NCBI GenBank assembly: GCA_022793875.1
Contig: JAAWDR010000012.1
Location: 39,137 to 103,136, forward strand
Direction of reading: 5' to 3'
Length of the DNA stretch: 64,000 nucleotides
Source: Clostridia bacterium
GTDB lineage: Bacteria > Bacillota > Clostridia > TANB77 > CAG-508
Shown: positions 21,115-32,125 of the stretch, one piece after another
How positions within the stretch are numbered: the stretch's first letter is position 1
Layout of the letters: every line of letters begins with the position of its first letter
Program-made: the position numbers and the translations under genes
Notes under the pieces: model-generated
Told to the model about the DNA's origin: nothing
Seen by the model: the letters and a program-made list of their open reading frames with translations, nothing else
Database searches by the model: none

Positions 21115-22656
21115 ATGAATATAGGAATCGTTATCGCCGCTGTCTTAATCTCACTTGCAATTGGAATACTAGTAGGAATAGTATATAGAAAAAAAGTTGC
21201 AGAATCTAAAATAAAAAGTGCTGAGGAAGAATCAAAGAAAATAGTTAATATGGCAAAAATTGAAGCAGAGAATATGAAAAAGGCAAAAATTATTGAAGCC
21301 AAAGAAGAAATCGTGAACAGTAGAAATGAATTAGATAAAGAGATTAAAGAAAGAAGAGGCGAAGTACAAAGACAAGAAACAAGACTTATTCAAAAAGAAG
21401 AAAATTTGGATAGACGTTCAGAAAATTTTGAAAAGAAAGAAGAGGACTTAGAATTAAGAATAAAAGAATTAGATGAACGTAGACAAGAAATTGAGGAATT
21501 ACATGAAAAAGAAGTTCAAGAACTTCAAAAAATAGCATCTTTAACTAGAGATGAAGCGAAAGACATTTTATTAAAAGAAGTGGAAAAAGATGTTGCTTCA
21601 GAAAAAGCTGCTATAATAAGAGATGCAAAATTAAAAGCTAAAGAAGAGGCAAATAAAACTGCTAAGGAATTACTAACATATGCAGTTCAAAAATGTGCAG
21701 CAGACCATTCACAAGAAACTACAGTATCTATAGTAGCTCTTCCAAGTGATGAAATGAAGGGAAGAATTATAGGTAGAGAGGGTAGAAATATAAAAGCTTT
21801 AGAAACATTAACAGGAGTAGATTTAATAATAGATGATACACCTGAAGCAGTAGTTCTATCAGGATTTGACCCATTAAGAAGAGAAGTTGCTAAAATAGCA
21901 TTAGAAAAACTAATTGATGATGGAAGAATACATCCAGCAAAAATTGAAGAAGTAGTAGAAAAGGCAAAACAAGAAGTTGAAGAAACAATAAAATCAGAAG
22001 GTGAAAGGGCAGTTCTAGAAACAGGAGTAATAGGATTACATCCAGATATAGTAAAATTAATAGGAAAACTAAAATATAGGACAAGCTATGGACAAAATGT
22101 ACTAAATCATTCAATAGAAGTTTCAAATTTAGCAAGAATTATGGCAGAGGAATTAGGATTAGATGCAAAATTAGCTAGAAGAGCAGGATTATTACATGAT
22201 ATTGGAAAAGCATTAGATCATGACATGGAAGGAACACATGTTGAGATTGGTGTTGAAATACTTAAAAAGTATAAAGAAAATCCATTAGTTATAAATGCAG
22301 TTGAAGCACATCATGAAGATGTTGAGCCTCAGACTCTAGAAGCAGTACTAATTCAAGCTGCTGATGCAATAAGTGCATCAAGACCAGGAGCAAGAAGAGA
22401 AACTTTAGAAGCATATATCAAGAGATTACAAAATCTTGAAGAAATAGCAGATTCATTTGATGGAGTAGATAAATCATTTGCAATTCAAGCAGGTCGTGAA
22501 GTTAGAATTATTGTAAAACCAGATAAAATTAATGATGATCAAATGACTATTTTAGCTAGAGATGTAGCTAAAAAAGTTGAAAATGAAATGGATTATCCAG
22601 GTCAAATTAAAGTTAATGTTATTAGAGAAACTAGAATAGTTGATTATGCAAAATAA
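21115..22656 (+). CDS. rny: ribonuclease Y
   Basis: N-terminal TM and coiled coil, KH domain [17 protein letters not shown] domain [11 protein letters not shown]. Confidence 0.98.
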   Translation: MNIGIVIAAVLISLAIGILVGIVYRKKVAESKIKSAEEESKKIVNMAKIEAENMKKAKIIEAKEEIVNSRNELDKEIKERRGEVQRQETRLIQKEENLDRRSENFEKKEEDLELRIKELDERRQEIEELHEKEVQELQKIASLTRDEAKDILLKEVEKDVASEKAAIIRDAKLKAKEEANKTAKELLTYAVQKCAADHSQETTVSIVALPSDEMKGRIIGREGRNIKALETLTGVDLIIDDTPEAVVLSGFDPLRREVAKIALEKLIDDGRIHPAKIEEVVEKAKQEVEETIKSEGERAVLETGVIGLHPDIVKLIGKLKYRTSYGQNVLNHSIEVSNLARIMAEELGLDAKLARRAGLLHDIGKALDHDMEGTHVEIGVEILKKYKENPLVINAVEAHHEDVEPQTLEAVLIQAADAISASRPGARRETLEAYIKRLQNLEEIADSFDGVDKSFAIQAGREVRIIVKPDKINDDQMTILARDVAKKVENEMDYPGQIKVNVIRETRIVDYAK

Positions 22657-22690
22657 AGAAAGTTGTGGCTTATGCCACAACTTTTTTTAT
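22657..22690 (+). terminator. rny terminator
   Basis: AAAGTTGTGGC-TTAT-GCCACAACTTTTTTT. Confidence 0.85.
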
Positions 22691-22691
22691 A

Positions 22692-22833
22692 TTATAGAAA
22701 AGTTCTCCGAACTTCCTATAATATAAATACTTTGCACACAAATTTGCCAAAGCAAATTTGGCGCACGAACAAAGACGAGGCATGAAAAGTATTCTAAAAG
22801 GTCTAGAAATTTTAATCATGCTTCTTTTGTTCT
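22692..22833 (+). repeat. intergenic structured repeat, copy A
   Basis: GAAAGTTCTCCGAACTTCC and AAATTTGccaaagCAAATTT hairpins, then CGAGGCATGAAAAG...TTTAATCATGCTTCTTTTGTTCT. Confidence 0.75.
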
Positions 22834-22979
22834 ATTCTTTTGTTCTGTATTACTTTCAAATTATGTAAATTCATAGTATAATAAAAGAGATTGATCAATG
22901 TTACACTTTTAAAAATTCACTGAGTTGTGAATTAAAATAAACTATTAACAATATTTTTCAAGAAAAGGAGAAAGACTTT

Positions 22980-23327
22980 ATGAAAGAATTGATTAGTGGA
23001 CTTTTAGTAATTATTGCTATTATTGTTATCATTGTATGGGGAATTAGCTCTAGTAGTAGCAAGAAAAGAGGAACATATTTTACAAGCAAGTCTTGTAAAG
23101 TTAGGATGATATTAACATTCATAGCAGGTTGGTGTTATTGTGTTCGGATTTTTTTTGAACGTGATAACATATTCAATTTGGTAGTTTCAATTTTTTGTGC
23201 AGTTATATGGATAATGCTTAGTTGTTCATATCATTCAGAATTATCTGTATTAAAGGAAGTGGAGAAAATTTTATCAAAAGATAGAAAAGAAAAGGTTATA
23301 GATCTGGAATATGAAGAAATTGAATAA
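22980..23327 (+). CDS. small membrane protein, 115 aa
   Basis: Hydrophobic N-terminus and internal TM; contains an in-frame CGG at 23145. Confidence 0.5.
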   Translation: MKELISGLLVIIAIIVIIVWGISSSSSKKRGTYFTSKSCKVRMILTFIAGWCYCVRIFFERDNIFNLVVSIFCAVIWIMLSCSYHSELSVLKEVEKILSKDRKEKVIDLEYEEIE

Positions 23328-23336
23328 TAGTTTTTG

Positions 23337-23372
23337 GTTAGGGTAGGAAATATAAATTTTCTACCCTAATTT
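23337..23372 (+). terminator. intrinsic terminator
   Basis: TTAGGGTAGGAAA...TTTTCTACCCTAATTTT. Confidence 0.75.
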
Positions 23373-23459
23373 TATAAGTAATTAATGTGAAAAACTTGAA
23401 TTAAAGAGAATTTTATAGTATTATATAAACATAAATAAAAAAAGAAAGAAGGAAACAAA

Positions 23460-24230
23460 ATGAAAATTTTAGCAGTTGGAGATATAGTAGGAACAGCAGG
23501 AGTAAATGAATTAAAAATCAAATTAAAAGGAATAAAAGAAAAAGAAAATATAGATTTTATAATAGTAAATGGAGAAAACTCAGCAGAAGGAATGGGAATT
23601 ACAGAAAAAAACTTTAATGATATTATATCACAAGGTGTAGATGTAGTAACAATGGGAAACCACACATGGGGAAAAAAAGATATATTTAAATTTATAGACA
23701 ATCCTAAAATAATAAGACCAGCGAACTATCCAGAAGGAGTAGTTGGAAAAGGATATAACATTTATAAATGTAAAGATAAAAAAATAGCAGTAATAAATTT
23801 AATGGGAAGAGTAGATATCAATATATTAACTGAAAATCCATTTTTAAGAGCTAGAAAAATAATAGAAAAAATTCAAGACCAAGTTGATATAATAATAATA
23901 GATTTTCATGCAGAGGCAACAGCTGAAAAAATAGCATTAGCATATTATTTTGATGGAAAAGTAACAGCAATATTTGGAACACATACACATGTACAAACAG
24001 CAGATGAACAAATCTTACCAAATGGAACAGGATATATTACAGATATAGGAATGACAGGGCCTAAATATTCTGTAATAGGAATGGATATAAAAGCATCTAT
24101 AAAAAGATTTGAGACAACTCTTCCAGAAAAATATAAAATTGCAGAAGGTGAATGTATATTTAATGGAGTTATTTTTGATGTTGATGATAAAACTTCAAAA
24201 GTTACAAACATAAAAAGAATCAACCAATAG
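23460..24230 (+). CDS. ymdB: YmdB-family metallophosphoesterase
   Basis: MKILAVGDIVGTAG, NGENSAEGMGIT, MGNHTWGKKD, GTHTHVQTAD; rny-ymdB-spoVS order. Confidence 0.95.
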   Translation: MKILAVGDIVGTAGVNELKIKLKGIKEKENIDFIIVNGENSAEGMGITEKNFNDIISQGVDVVTMGNHTWGKKDIFKFIDNPKIIRPANYPEGVVGKGYNIYKCKDKKIAVINLMGRVDINILTENPFLRARKIIEKIQDQVDIIIIDFHAEATAEKIALAYYFDGKVTAIFGTHTHVQTADEQILPNGTGYITDIGMTGPKYSVIGMDIKASIKRFETTLPEKYKIAEGECIFNGVIFDVDDKTSKVTNIKRINQ

Positions 24231-24440
24231 GGACGTGTTTATTTGTTTGATTATATAAATTATAACTATTAAATAAAGAGAAATTTAAATATTAAGAATA
24301 AATGTCGAAAAATGATTTTTATTGCGATGAAAAAATGGAAAAAATTTCCAAAAAACTATTTACAATTTTTCCCAGAAGATATAAAATAACATCATAGAAG
24401 TTGCAACAAAAAATAAATTAATAATAGGAGGCAAAAGAAA

Positions 24441-24704
24441 ATGGAAATTTTAAAAATTTCATCGAAATCAAATCCTAATTCAGTAGCAGGAGCAATAGCT
24501 GGATTAGTAAAAGAATCAAACAAAGCAGAAATGCAAGCAATAGGAGCAGGAGCATTAAATCAAGCTGTAAAAGCAGTAGCAATAGCAAGAGGATTTGTAG
24601 CACCATCAGGAGTAGATTTGGTATGTATACCAGCATTCGCTGAAGTTGAAGTTGAAGGCGAAGATAGAACAGGAATAAAGCTTATTGTTGAGGCAAGAGC
24701 ATAA
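24441..24704 (+). CDS. spoVS: stage V sporulation protein S
   Basis: MEILKISSKSNPNSVAGAIAGLVKE...GAGALNQAVKAVAIARGFVAPSGVDLVCIPAF. Confidence 0.98.
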   Translation: MEILKISSKSNPNSVAGAIAGLVKESNKAEMQAIGAGALNQAVKAVAIARGFVAPSGVDLVCIPAFAEVEVEGEDRTGIKLIVEARA

Positions 24705-24840
24705 TATAAATAATAAGAAGACGTTTTGTAAAAATACATAATGTCTTTTTTATATTCAAAAATGTACATAAAATTACCTTGACAAACTTAATTTTAAATA
24801 ATATATTATAAATGTATAAATTATAGAAGGGAGAAAATTT

Positions 24841-25320
24841 GTGAATTATTTATCAAGTAATATAATAAATAATAAGTTTTTATTAATAACTGTTATGGTA
24901 ATTGGCATTTTGATTGGGAGTGTATCAAGTATTTATGCAATATATAAATATTCATCTAAAGATATATACTACATAAAATCAGATGGAAATGAAATAAGTG
25001 TAGAAGATGCACTAAACGATTTGTACAAGACTAAATTTGATGGAATGCAAAGAAGAGAGTCAAATCAAATACCAGAAGGGGTAAATGAAATAAAAGTGTT
25101 AGTAGTAAGTTGTGCAACTGGTGGAGTTGGAACAATAACAATAGATGGAGATATTGTTGTTTCTTATGAAGAAACATCATTAGGATATGATTTTGTATCA
25201 AGACAGTATGAGATAGGAATATATGAATACGATGTAAAGACTAATGGTATGCCAGGGACTGTAAATGTGCAATTTAATGGTTTTGGAGTAAAAAGTGATT
25301 ATTATTATGTGTATTACTAA
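24841..25320 (+). CDS. membrane-anchored hypothetical protein
   Basis: N-terminal TM, extracellular-looking C-terminus. Confidence 0.6.
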   Translation: MNYLSSNIINNKFLLITVMVIGILIGSVSSIYAIYKYSSKDIYYIKSDGNEISVEDALNDLYKTKFDGMQRRESNQIPEGVNEIKVLVVSCATGGVGTITIDGDIVVSYEETSLGYDFVSRQYEIGIYEYDVKTNGMPGTVNVQFNGFGVKSDYYYVYY

Positions 25321-25347
25321 TTATATATAAAATAGGAGGTATAAGAA

Positions 25348-25809
25348 ATGGAAAAAATAAGAGGATTTGAAGTAGCAAAAGGATTTGAAGATAAAGGAAT
25401 AAATATTCCAGTAAGAAAAACAAAATATTCAGCAGGATATGATATAGAAGCAGCAGAAGATACAATAATTCCTAGTTTTAAAAAAGGAATGGCACCAACA
25501 TTAGTAAAAACAGGTTTAAAATCATATATGCAAGATGACGAGGTATTAATGATATATAATAGAAGCTCTAATCCAAAAAAGAAAGGATTAATATTAGCGA
25601 ATAGTGTAGGAGTAGTAGATAAGGATTATTATGGAAATCCAGATAATGATGGACACATAATGTTTGCATTTTATAATATAAAAGAAGAAGATACAATTAT
25701 AAAAAAAGGTGAAGCAATAGGACAAGGGGTTTTTCAAAAATATTTAGTATCTGATGATGACAATGCAGAAGGAGAAAGAGTAGGAGGATTTGGATCAACT
25801 TCAAAATAA
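25348..25809 (+). CDS. dut: dUTP diphosphatase
   Basis: AGYDIEAAED, YNRSSNPKKKGLILANSVGVVDKDYYGN, ERVGGFGSTSK. Confidence 0.93.
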   Translation: MEKIRGFEVAKGFEDKGINIPVRKTKYSAGYDIEAAEDTIIPSFKKGMAPTLVKTGLKSYMQDDEVLMIYNRSSNPKKKGLILANSVGVVDKDYYGNPDNDGHIMFAFYNIKEEDTIIKKGEAIGQGVFQKYLVSDDDNAEGERVGGFGSTSK

Positions 25810-25861
25810 AAATGAAAAAAATTTTACTTAGAGCTAACAGTGTTTTAAGATAAAAGAACAT

Positions 25862-25900
25862 AAAAAGTCAAAATAAAAGCTTTGACTTTTTTCTTTTTTT
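25862..25900 (+). terminator. intrinsic terminator
   Basis: AAAAAGTCAAA-ataaaagc-TTTGACTTTTTTC. Confidence 0.7.
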
Positions 25901-26036
25901 GTTGTATAATAAATATGGTTAAAAAATCCAATAAAGTTATCTCATATTGACATGACTTTATAATATTTTTTTGCTGAACAAAATAGATTTATAAATTTTA
26001 AATTTATAATGAACTAAATGAGAGGAGATGGCTTAC

Positions 26037-26606
26037 ATGTTTAATGTAGGAGATAAGATAGTATACCCAATGCATGGAGCAGGGACAATTGATTCAATAG
26101 AAGAAAAAGATATATTAGGTGAGAAACAATCATACTACATCTTAAAAATGCCAAGTAATGTAAAAGTAATGATACCAACAGCTAAGGCAGAAGAAGTAGG
26201 TGTAAGAAATATAATAGATAAACAATCAGCAGAAAAAGTTTTTAAGGTACTTAGCGAAGATGAAACAGAAATGGAGAAAAATTGGAACAAAAGATATAGA
26301 GATAATATGGATAAAATGAAAAGTGGAGATATTTATGAAGTAGCAGATGTTGTTAGAAATTTAAGCTTTAAACAAAAAGAAAAAGGACTTTCAACAGGTG
26401 AAAAGAAAATGTTAAATAATGCTAAACAAATTTTAGTTAGTGAATTAGTTTTAGCAGAACATGCTAATCAAGATGAAATAGAAGAACAAATTGATAATAA
26501 AATAAATACATCATTTATGACATTTAGAACAGAAGGTGTTGAACAACAAAGTATTGTTAACAAATTTATTCCATTTAATGGAGATAATGCATCTAGCAAT
26601 GTATAG
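26037..26606 (+). CDS. CarD-family transcriptional regulator
   Basis: MFNVGDKIVYPMHGAGTIDSIEEKDILGEKQSYYILKMP; start ATG 26037 fits the Shine-Dalgarno better than 26028. Confidence 0.92.
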   Translation: MFNVGDKIVYPMHGAGTIDSIEEKDILGEKQSYYILKMPSNVKVMIPTAKAEEVGVRNIIDKQSAEKVFKVLSEDETEMEKNWNKRYRDNMDKMKSGDIYEVADVVRNLSFKQKEKGLSTGEKKMLNNAKQILVSELVLAEHANQDEIEEQIDNKINTSFMTFRTEGVEQQSIVNKFIPFNGDNASSNV

Positions 26607-26789
26607 TAAATAAGATTAATAAAGAACTATTATTTAAAATTCGGAAGTGATATATTTTTGTATTTTCTTCTGAATTTTAAATATTTTTTATAAAAAAGTG
26701 AAAAATTTTAAAAAATGTATTGACAAATTTTTTTGTAAATATTATAATATTAATTGTCGTTAAGATAAACCAGTTCAAAAATATTATAT

Positions 26790-26877
26790 GCAGATGTGGC
26801 GGAACTGGTAGACGCACAGGACTTAAAATCCTGCGGTTGAATAAACCGTGCCGGTTCGATTCCGGCCATCTGCACCA
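26790..26877 (+). tRNA. tRNA-Leu(UAA)
   Basis: GCAGATG...CATCTGC-A-CCA; anticodon loop CTTAAAA; long variable arm. Confidence 0.95.
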
Positions 26878-27214
26878 ACGTGTATCTGTTCGAACTAAAT
26901 TGAACAGATAGATAAGAAATCAATCAGAAAATAAAATCTGGTTGTTTTTTTTTGTTGATCTTAAAATTTTATGTTGTTTTATATTTGTTTAATAATATAA
27001 AATGAACATAACAATTTCAAAGTTTACTTTATAAGAATGAATATAGAATAGAGATTATTGGGAAACTCAAAGTCAAAGAGAAAAGATTATTAATAAACAA
27101 AGTTACGATAGAAAAAAGATAGAAGAAGAAAAGAGAATAAAATATAATCCAGATAACATTTTTGAAAATAATAATAAAAATACAACAATATTTGATGAAA
27201 TACTAAAAAATTTA

Positions 27215-27248
27215 TAGGGATGCCTTAACAAGACATCCCTATTTTTGA
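27215..27248. terminator. bidirectional terminator
   Basis: TAGGGATG-ccttaacaaga-CATCCCTA-TTTTT. Confidence 0.75.
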
Positions 27249-27259
27249 CATATGTGGCA

Positions 27260-27913
27260 TTACAAATAAGAAATATTTGATTTTGCAGGTTCACCATGCC
27301 AACTTTTAATTATTTCCTCAATTTGTTTATCTGTACTTTGAGAAGGACAGAAAGCAATCCACTCAGCACAAAACACACAACGAATACTAAGCCAATTTGA
27401 AGAAGGATTATTAGCTAATTCAATACACTGTTTTTTAAAAGCGCTTTCAGTATTTTCCTTAGGAATATAAGAACTCTTTATTACTACAACATTTTTATTA
27501 TTTGGTATTTTTGCAATTGCATCAAGAATAAAATCTTTTCTTGCATTATAAAGAACAGTACTGGTTAATTTAAACATTTCCTTCCAAATGATACTTTTAT
27601 TGACGAATTCTAAAGAATCATAAATTTGTTCTAATGCAATATGAATGTCAGAAAAGTCAATTTCAGGCATTTCAATTTCAAATCGTTCATGAGTATATGG
27701 TGCTATTTTAGGAACTTCATGTGTAGTATAATATTCAATTGCTTTTTTAATTTCATTTTCCAAACGTTCATAGTTGTATTGAAGAATGGTTAAATCTTTA
27801 TGGTATTTTTTCATACGCCGTGTATAAAGAAAACTTAAGATTTTTTCATACCATCTTTTCTTCAATGTTGTTTTGATGTTGTGTTGTTCGCAAAAAGCTG
27901 TTGTTTTGTTCAT
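27260..27913 (-). CDS. hypothetical protein, 217 aa
   Basis: Complete ORF with divergent promoter region; CxxC near C-terminus; in-frame CGG. Confidence 0.6.
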   Translation of the reverse strand: MNKTTAFCEQHNIKTTLKKRWYEKILSFLYTRRMKKYHKDLTILQYNYERLENEIKKAIEYYTTHEVPKIAPYTHERFEIEMPEIDFSDIHIALEQIYDSLEFVNKSIIWKEMFKLTSTVLYNARKDFILDAIAKIPNNKNVVVIKSSYIPKENTESAFKKQCIELANNPSSNWLSIRCVFCAEWIAFCPSQSTDKQIEEIIKSWHGEPAKSNISYL

Positions 27914-28136
27914 GTTTTTGCCTTCCTTTCATAGAATGATAGTTGATAGTTACTTTTGTTAAAACTTGACTAAGAGTTGCAAAACGAAGGAATAATATAA
28001 AATATATAATTTATGTGTCTATTATATCATACTTTATGTAAAATATCAATAAATATAATTTTAAAATCGTAATAAATAATAGTTGACAAAAATAAAAAAA
28101 TAAAAGATAATAGACAAGGAAGAAAGAAGTCGAAAA

Positions 28137-29174
28137 ATGGAAGATAGAAAAGTTAGAAAAATAAAAAAAATGATAAGAAATTTTATATTATTTATAATAC
28201 TAATAATTTTAACATTTTATATAATTTTAAAAGATCAAGATGTAACACAAATATTTAGTTTAGTAAAAAATGCAAAATATCAATATATAGTAATAGCAGT
28301 AATATGTATGTGTATATATGTAATAGGAGAAGCAATAAATATAAGAAGAACATTGAAAATGTTAAATGAAAAAATAACATTTATAAGTAGTATAAAATAT
28401 GCATTGATAGGATTTTTCTTTAGTGGTATAACACCAGCAGCAAGTGGAGGTCAACCAATGCAAATATATTATATGCATAAGGAAAAGATTACAATTGCAA
28501 ATTCAACATTAGCACTTTTGATTAATTTAAGTAGTACTCAAATAGTAACAATTTCAATAGGCTTAATAAGCATAATTTTTAATTATAAATATTTGAATAA
28601 TGCTTTAGTAATATTATTTATTTTAGGAATAGCATTAAATGCTAGTGCACTTGCTTTACTTTTAATAGCAATTTTTTCAAAAAAAATGTTAAGAAAATTA
28701 ATTGATTTTGTAATTAAAATAATGAAAAAATTAAAGATTAAAAATATAGAGGAAAAACAGCAAAGGTTAGAAAGTGAAATAAGTAAATATCATGATAGTA
28801 GTGATTATATAAAAAATAATAAACTAGTAATTTTAAAAACAATTATAACAACATATATTCAGTTTATAGCATTTTATAGTGTATCATATTGGGTATATCG
28901 TTCATTTGGACTAAGTGGACAGAATATTGTTCAAATAACAACAATACAATCATTATTATATGCAACAGTTTCTGCAATACCATCACCAGGAGCAGTAGGT
29001 GTTAGTGAAGGTGGATTTTTAGCAATATTTGCATCAATTTTGCCAGAAAATATGATAAATAGTGTTATGCTATTAACTAGAGGTGTAAGCTTCTATTTAT
29101 TAATATTCGTTAGTATGATAATAACAATTATAAATATTTTAATACAAAAAAAGTTGAAAAATGAAAAAAATTAA
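28137..29174 (+). CDS. lysylphosphatidylglycerol synthase TM-like/flippase-like (UPF0104) membrane protein
   Basis: Polytopic; GFFFSGITPAASGGQPMQIYYMHKE and PSPGAVGVSEGGF. Confidence 0.9.
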   Translation: MEDRKVRKIKKMIRNFILFIILIILTFYIILKDQDVTQIFSLVKNAKYQYIVIAVICMCIYVIGEAINIRRTLKMLNEKITFISSIKYALIGFFFSGITPAASGGQPMQIYYMHKEKITIANSTLALLINLSSTQIVTISIGLISIIFNYKYLNNALVILFILGIALNASALALLLIAIFSKKMLRKLIDFVIKIMKKLKIKNIEEKQQRLESEISKYHDSSDYIKNNKLVILKTIITTYIQFIAFYSVSYWVYRSFGLSGQNIVQITTIQSLLYATVSAIPSPGAVGVSEGGFLAIFASILPENMINSVMLLTRGVSFYLLIFVSMIITIINILIQKKLKNEKN

Positions 29175-29217
29175 TATATAATAATAAAGATTTGATAAAA
29201 TTAATAGGGGAAAATTT

Positions 29218-30078
29218 ATGAATATACTTTTATGTGGAAATGAGAAAGTTTTTGATGGAGCACTTACAGAACTTATATCAATAACAAATAAAACAAAGGA
29301 ACCAGTAAATTGTTTTATTTTTACAATGGATCTTTCTAGAGTAAAACCTGAATATATAGCAATAAAAGATGAACAAATAGAGTTTTTAAATGAAGTTGTA
29401 AAATCTAAAAATCAAGAAAATAGTGTAAGAAAGATGAATGTAACAGAAATTTATGAAAAAGAATTTGGATATTGTAAAAATGAAAATGCATATTGCACAC
29501 CATATACATTATTAAGATTATTAGCAGATTTAATACCAGAAATTCCAGAAAAAATATTATATCTAGATATTGATATGATGGCAGGTGATGATATATCAAA
29601 ATTATATAATACAGATATATCAGAATATGAATATGCAGCAGTGAAAGAAAAATATGGTTCTTGGTTCTTATATCCAGATTATATAAATGCTGGAATGTTG
29701 CTACTAAATATGAAAAAAATAAAAGAAACAAAATTACTAGAAAAAGCAAGAGATTTAATAAAAAACAAGAAGATGCTATTTGCTGATCAAGATGCAGTAT
29801 ATCATGCTACAACAAAAAAATTATTATTACCAAGAATATATAATGAACAAGCAAGATTTAATAAAAAAGATACAGTAATTTGTCATTTTTGTAAAAGACT
29901 GTTACTTATACCATATCCACGTATAGAGAATTTTAAACAATGGCAAATCAAAGAAGTACATAGTGTTTTAAGGTGTCATGCATTTGATGCAGATTTAGAA
30001 GAGTATATAAAATTAAAAAAACAATATGAAGATAAAATAGATAAAATTACAGAAAAATGTGAAGAAAAGTTTTTGTAA
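29218..30078 (+). CDS. glycosyltransferase family 8
   Basis: YCTPYTLLRLLADLIPEIPEKILYLDIDMMAGDDISKLY...YINAGMLLLNM. Confidence 0.9.
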   Translation: MNILLCGNEKVFDGALTELISITNKTKEPVNCFIFTMDLSRVKPEYIAIKDEQIEFLNEVVKSKNQENSVRKMNVTEIYEKEFGYCKNENAYCTPYTLLRLLADLIPEIPEKILYLDIDMMAGDDISKLYNTDISEYEYAAVKEKYGSWFLYPDYINAGMLLLNMKKIKETKLLEKARDLIKNKKMLFADQDAVYHATTKKLLLPRIYNEQARFNKKDTVICHFCKRLLLIPYPRIENFKQWQIKEVHSVLRCHAFDADLEEYIKLKKQYEDKIDKITEKCEEKFL

Positions 30079-30126
30079 AATAATGCATAAGTTAAAAAAA
30101 TTTAGTAATTAAAAAGGGGAAAATAG

Positions 30127-31062
30127 ATGAGCGAGAATTTAAAAGAAATACCAATATTTTTTGCAATAGATGATGGATATACAAAATTTTTAGCAGTTGC
30201 TATTCAATCATTAATAGAAAATGCAAGTAAAGACTATAAATACTTAATAAAAGTTTTACATACAAATGTGCAAAAAGAGCATATGGAACAAATAAAAAAA
30301 TATGAAAATCAAAATGTAAGTATAGAATTTGTGGATTTAAAATATTACATAGAAAAAGTTAAAGATAAGTTATATACGCGTGACTATTATACAAATACAA
30401 CATATTTTAGATTATTTTTACCAGAATTATATCCACAATATGATAAAGTTTTATATTTAGATAGTGATATTATAGTATTAGGAGATATATCAGAATTATA
30501 TAATACAGATATGGGAACTAATTTAGTAGCAGCTGCACCAGATGATATAATTCAAACTACTAAAGTATTTCAAGATTATGCAGAATTAGTAGTAGGGGTT
30601 GCAAGATATCAACACTATTTTAATGCAGGTGTATTATTAATGAATTTAGATGAATTAAGAAAGTTTAAATTTCAAGAAAAATTTTTGTATTTATTAGAAA
30701 AAGTAAAATTTTCAGTTGCACAAGACCAAGACTATTTAAATAGACTATGCAAGGGAAGAGTAAAATTAATTAGTCATGATTGGAATGTAATGCCATATGT
30801 TAATGAAGAAACAAAGCCAGAAGATATAAAAATAGTACACTATAATTTTGCATATAAACCATGGCATTTTGAAGATGTTACATATAATGAATATTTTTGG
30901 GAATATGCCAAAAAAACAGAATTCTATGATGAAATTTTAAAAGTAAGAGAAAACTATACAGAAGAACAAAAATTTAAAGATAGAGAAGCGGAGAGAATGT
31001 TAGTAGAACTTGCAACTAAAGAAAATACATGTGTAGGCGATGATAGAGAATATAGGAGATAG
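30127..31062 (+). CDS. glycosyltransferase family 8
   Basis: YFRLFLPELYPQYDKVLYLDSDIIVLGDISELY...YFNAGVLLMNL. Confidence 0.94.
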   Translation: MSENLKEIPIFFAIDDGYTKFLAVAIQSLIENASKDYKYLIKVLHTNVQKEHMEQIKKYENQNVSIEFVDLKYYIEKVKDKLYTRDYYTNTTYFRLFLPELYPQYDKVLYLDSDIIVLGDISELYNTDMGTNLVAAAPDDIIQTTKVFQDYAELVVGVARYQHYFNAGVLLMNLDELRKFKFQEKFLYLLEKVKFSVAQDQDYLNRLCKGRVKLISHDWNVMPYVNEETKPEDIKIVHYNFAYKPWHFEDVTYNEYFWEYAKKTEFYDEILKVRENYTEEQKFKDREAERMLVELATKENTCVGDDREYRR

Positions 31063-31067
31063 GTTTT

Positions 31068-32057
31068 ATGAATACAAAGAGAGACAACAAAGAAAATCAA
31101 ATACAGAAAAAAACAAAAAGAACAATGGATATGATAAAAATAAGAATAAAAAGAAAAGATAAAGAAGAAATAGAAGAACAGAAAGAAAAAATAGAAAAAG
31201 CACCAGATAGAGTAGAAGTTTTGAAAAAGATAGAACAACTTGAAAGAGAAGGAAAATTTGATATAGATGTAGAAAATGATCCACCAACAATTGTATTAAC
31301 TCCTGATAACATAGATTATTTAAGAACTACAATGACAAGTAAACTAAAAAGAATATTTGCAAATGAAGTAGGAGAAAGATTTTTAGATAGTTTACTAAAA
31401 AATAATAAATTAATTATAAAAGAAATAAAAGGGATAGAAAATTTAAGTAAAGTAGAAACAGGAGCAATTATAACATGTAATCATTTTAACCCATTTGACT
31501 GTTTTACAATAGAAAAGACATTTAGAATGTCAGGACAAGCAAAAACAAAAAGATTGCACAAAGTAATAAGAGAAGGAAATTATACTAATTTTCCGGGTTT
31601 TTATGGATTTCTATTTAGGAATGCTGATACATTACCATTAAGTTCTAGCAATAGAACAATGGTAGAATTTATGAAAGCAGTAGATGTTCTTTTACAAAAA
31701 GGAGATTTTATATTAGTATATCCAGAACAAAGTATGTGGTGGAATTATAGAAAACCAAAGCCATTAAAAATAGGTGCTTTTAAAATTGCATCAAGAAATA
31801 AAGTTCCAGTAATACCAATATTTATCACAATGAATGATAGTGATATAATTGGAGAAGATGGATTCCCAGTACAAGAATATACTGTAAATATTGAAGAGCC
31901 AATTTATCCAAATGAGAAAATAACAGAAAAAGAAAATACAAATAATATGTTAGAAGAAAATTCAAGAGTTTGGAAAAAAGTATATGAAGAATTTTATAAA
32001 ATTCCACTTGAATATACAACAATTAACAATATAGAAAAAGAAAAATCTATTATATAA
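31068..32057 (+). CDS. PlsC-like acyltransferase
   Basis: ITCNHFNPFDCFT and VYPEQSMWWNYRKPKPLKIGAFKIA. Confidence 0.88.
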   Translation: MNTKRDNKENQIQKKTKRTMDMIKIRIKRKDKEEIEEQKEKIEKAPDRVEVLKKIEQLEREGKFDIDVENDPPTIVLTPDNIDYLRTTMTSKLKRIFANEVGERFLDSLLKNNKLIIKEIKGIENLSKVETGAIITCNHFNPFDCFTIEKTFRMSGQAKTKRLHKVIREGNYTNFPGFYGFLFRNADTLPLSSSNRTMVEFMKAVDVLLQKGDFILVYPEQSMWWNYRKPKPLKIGAFKIASRNKVPVIPIFITMNDSDIIGEDGFPVQEYTVNIEEPIYPNEKITEKENTNNMLEENSRVWKKVYEEFYKIPLEYTTINNIEKEKSII

Positions 32058-32125
32058 AAATAATTATTTATAAGATGTTGATATGTTAAGGATATCAACA
32101 TCTTATAATATAAGAAGGAAAAATT

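Noticed and set aside
26720-26911. 63-aa ORF 26720..26911
   Set aside because: Overlaps tRNA-Leu(UAA); translation CRCGGTGRRTGLKILRLNKPCRFDSGHLHQ is the tRNA itself.
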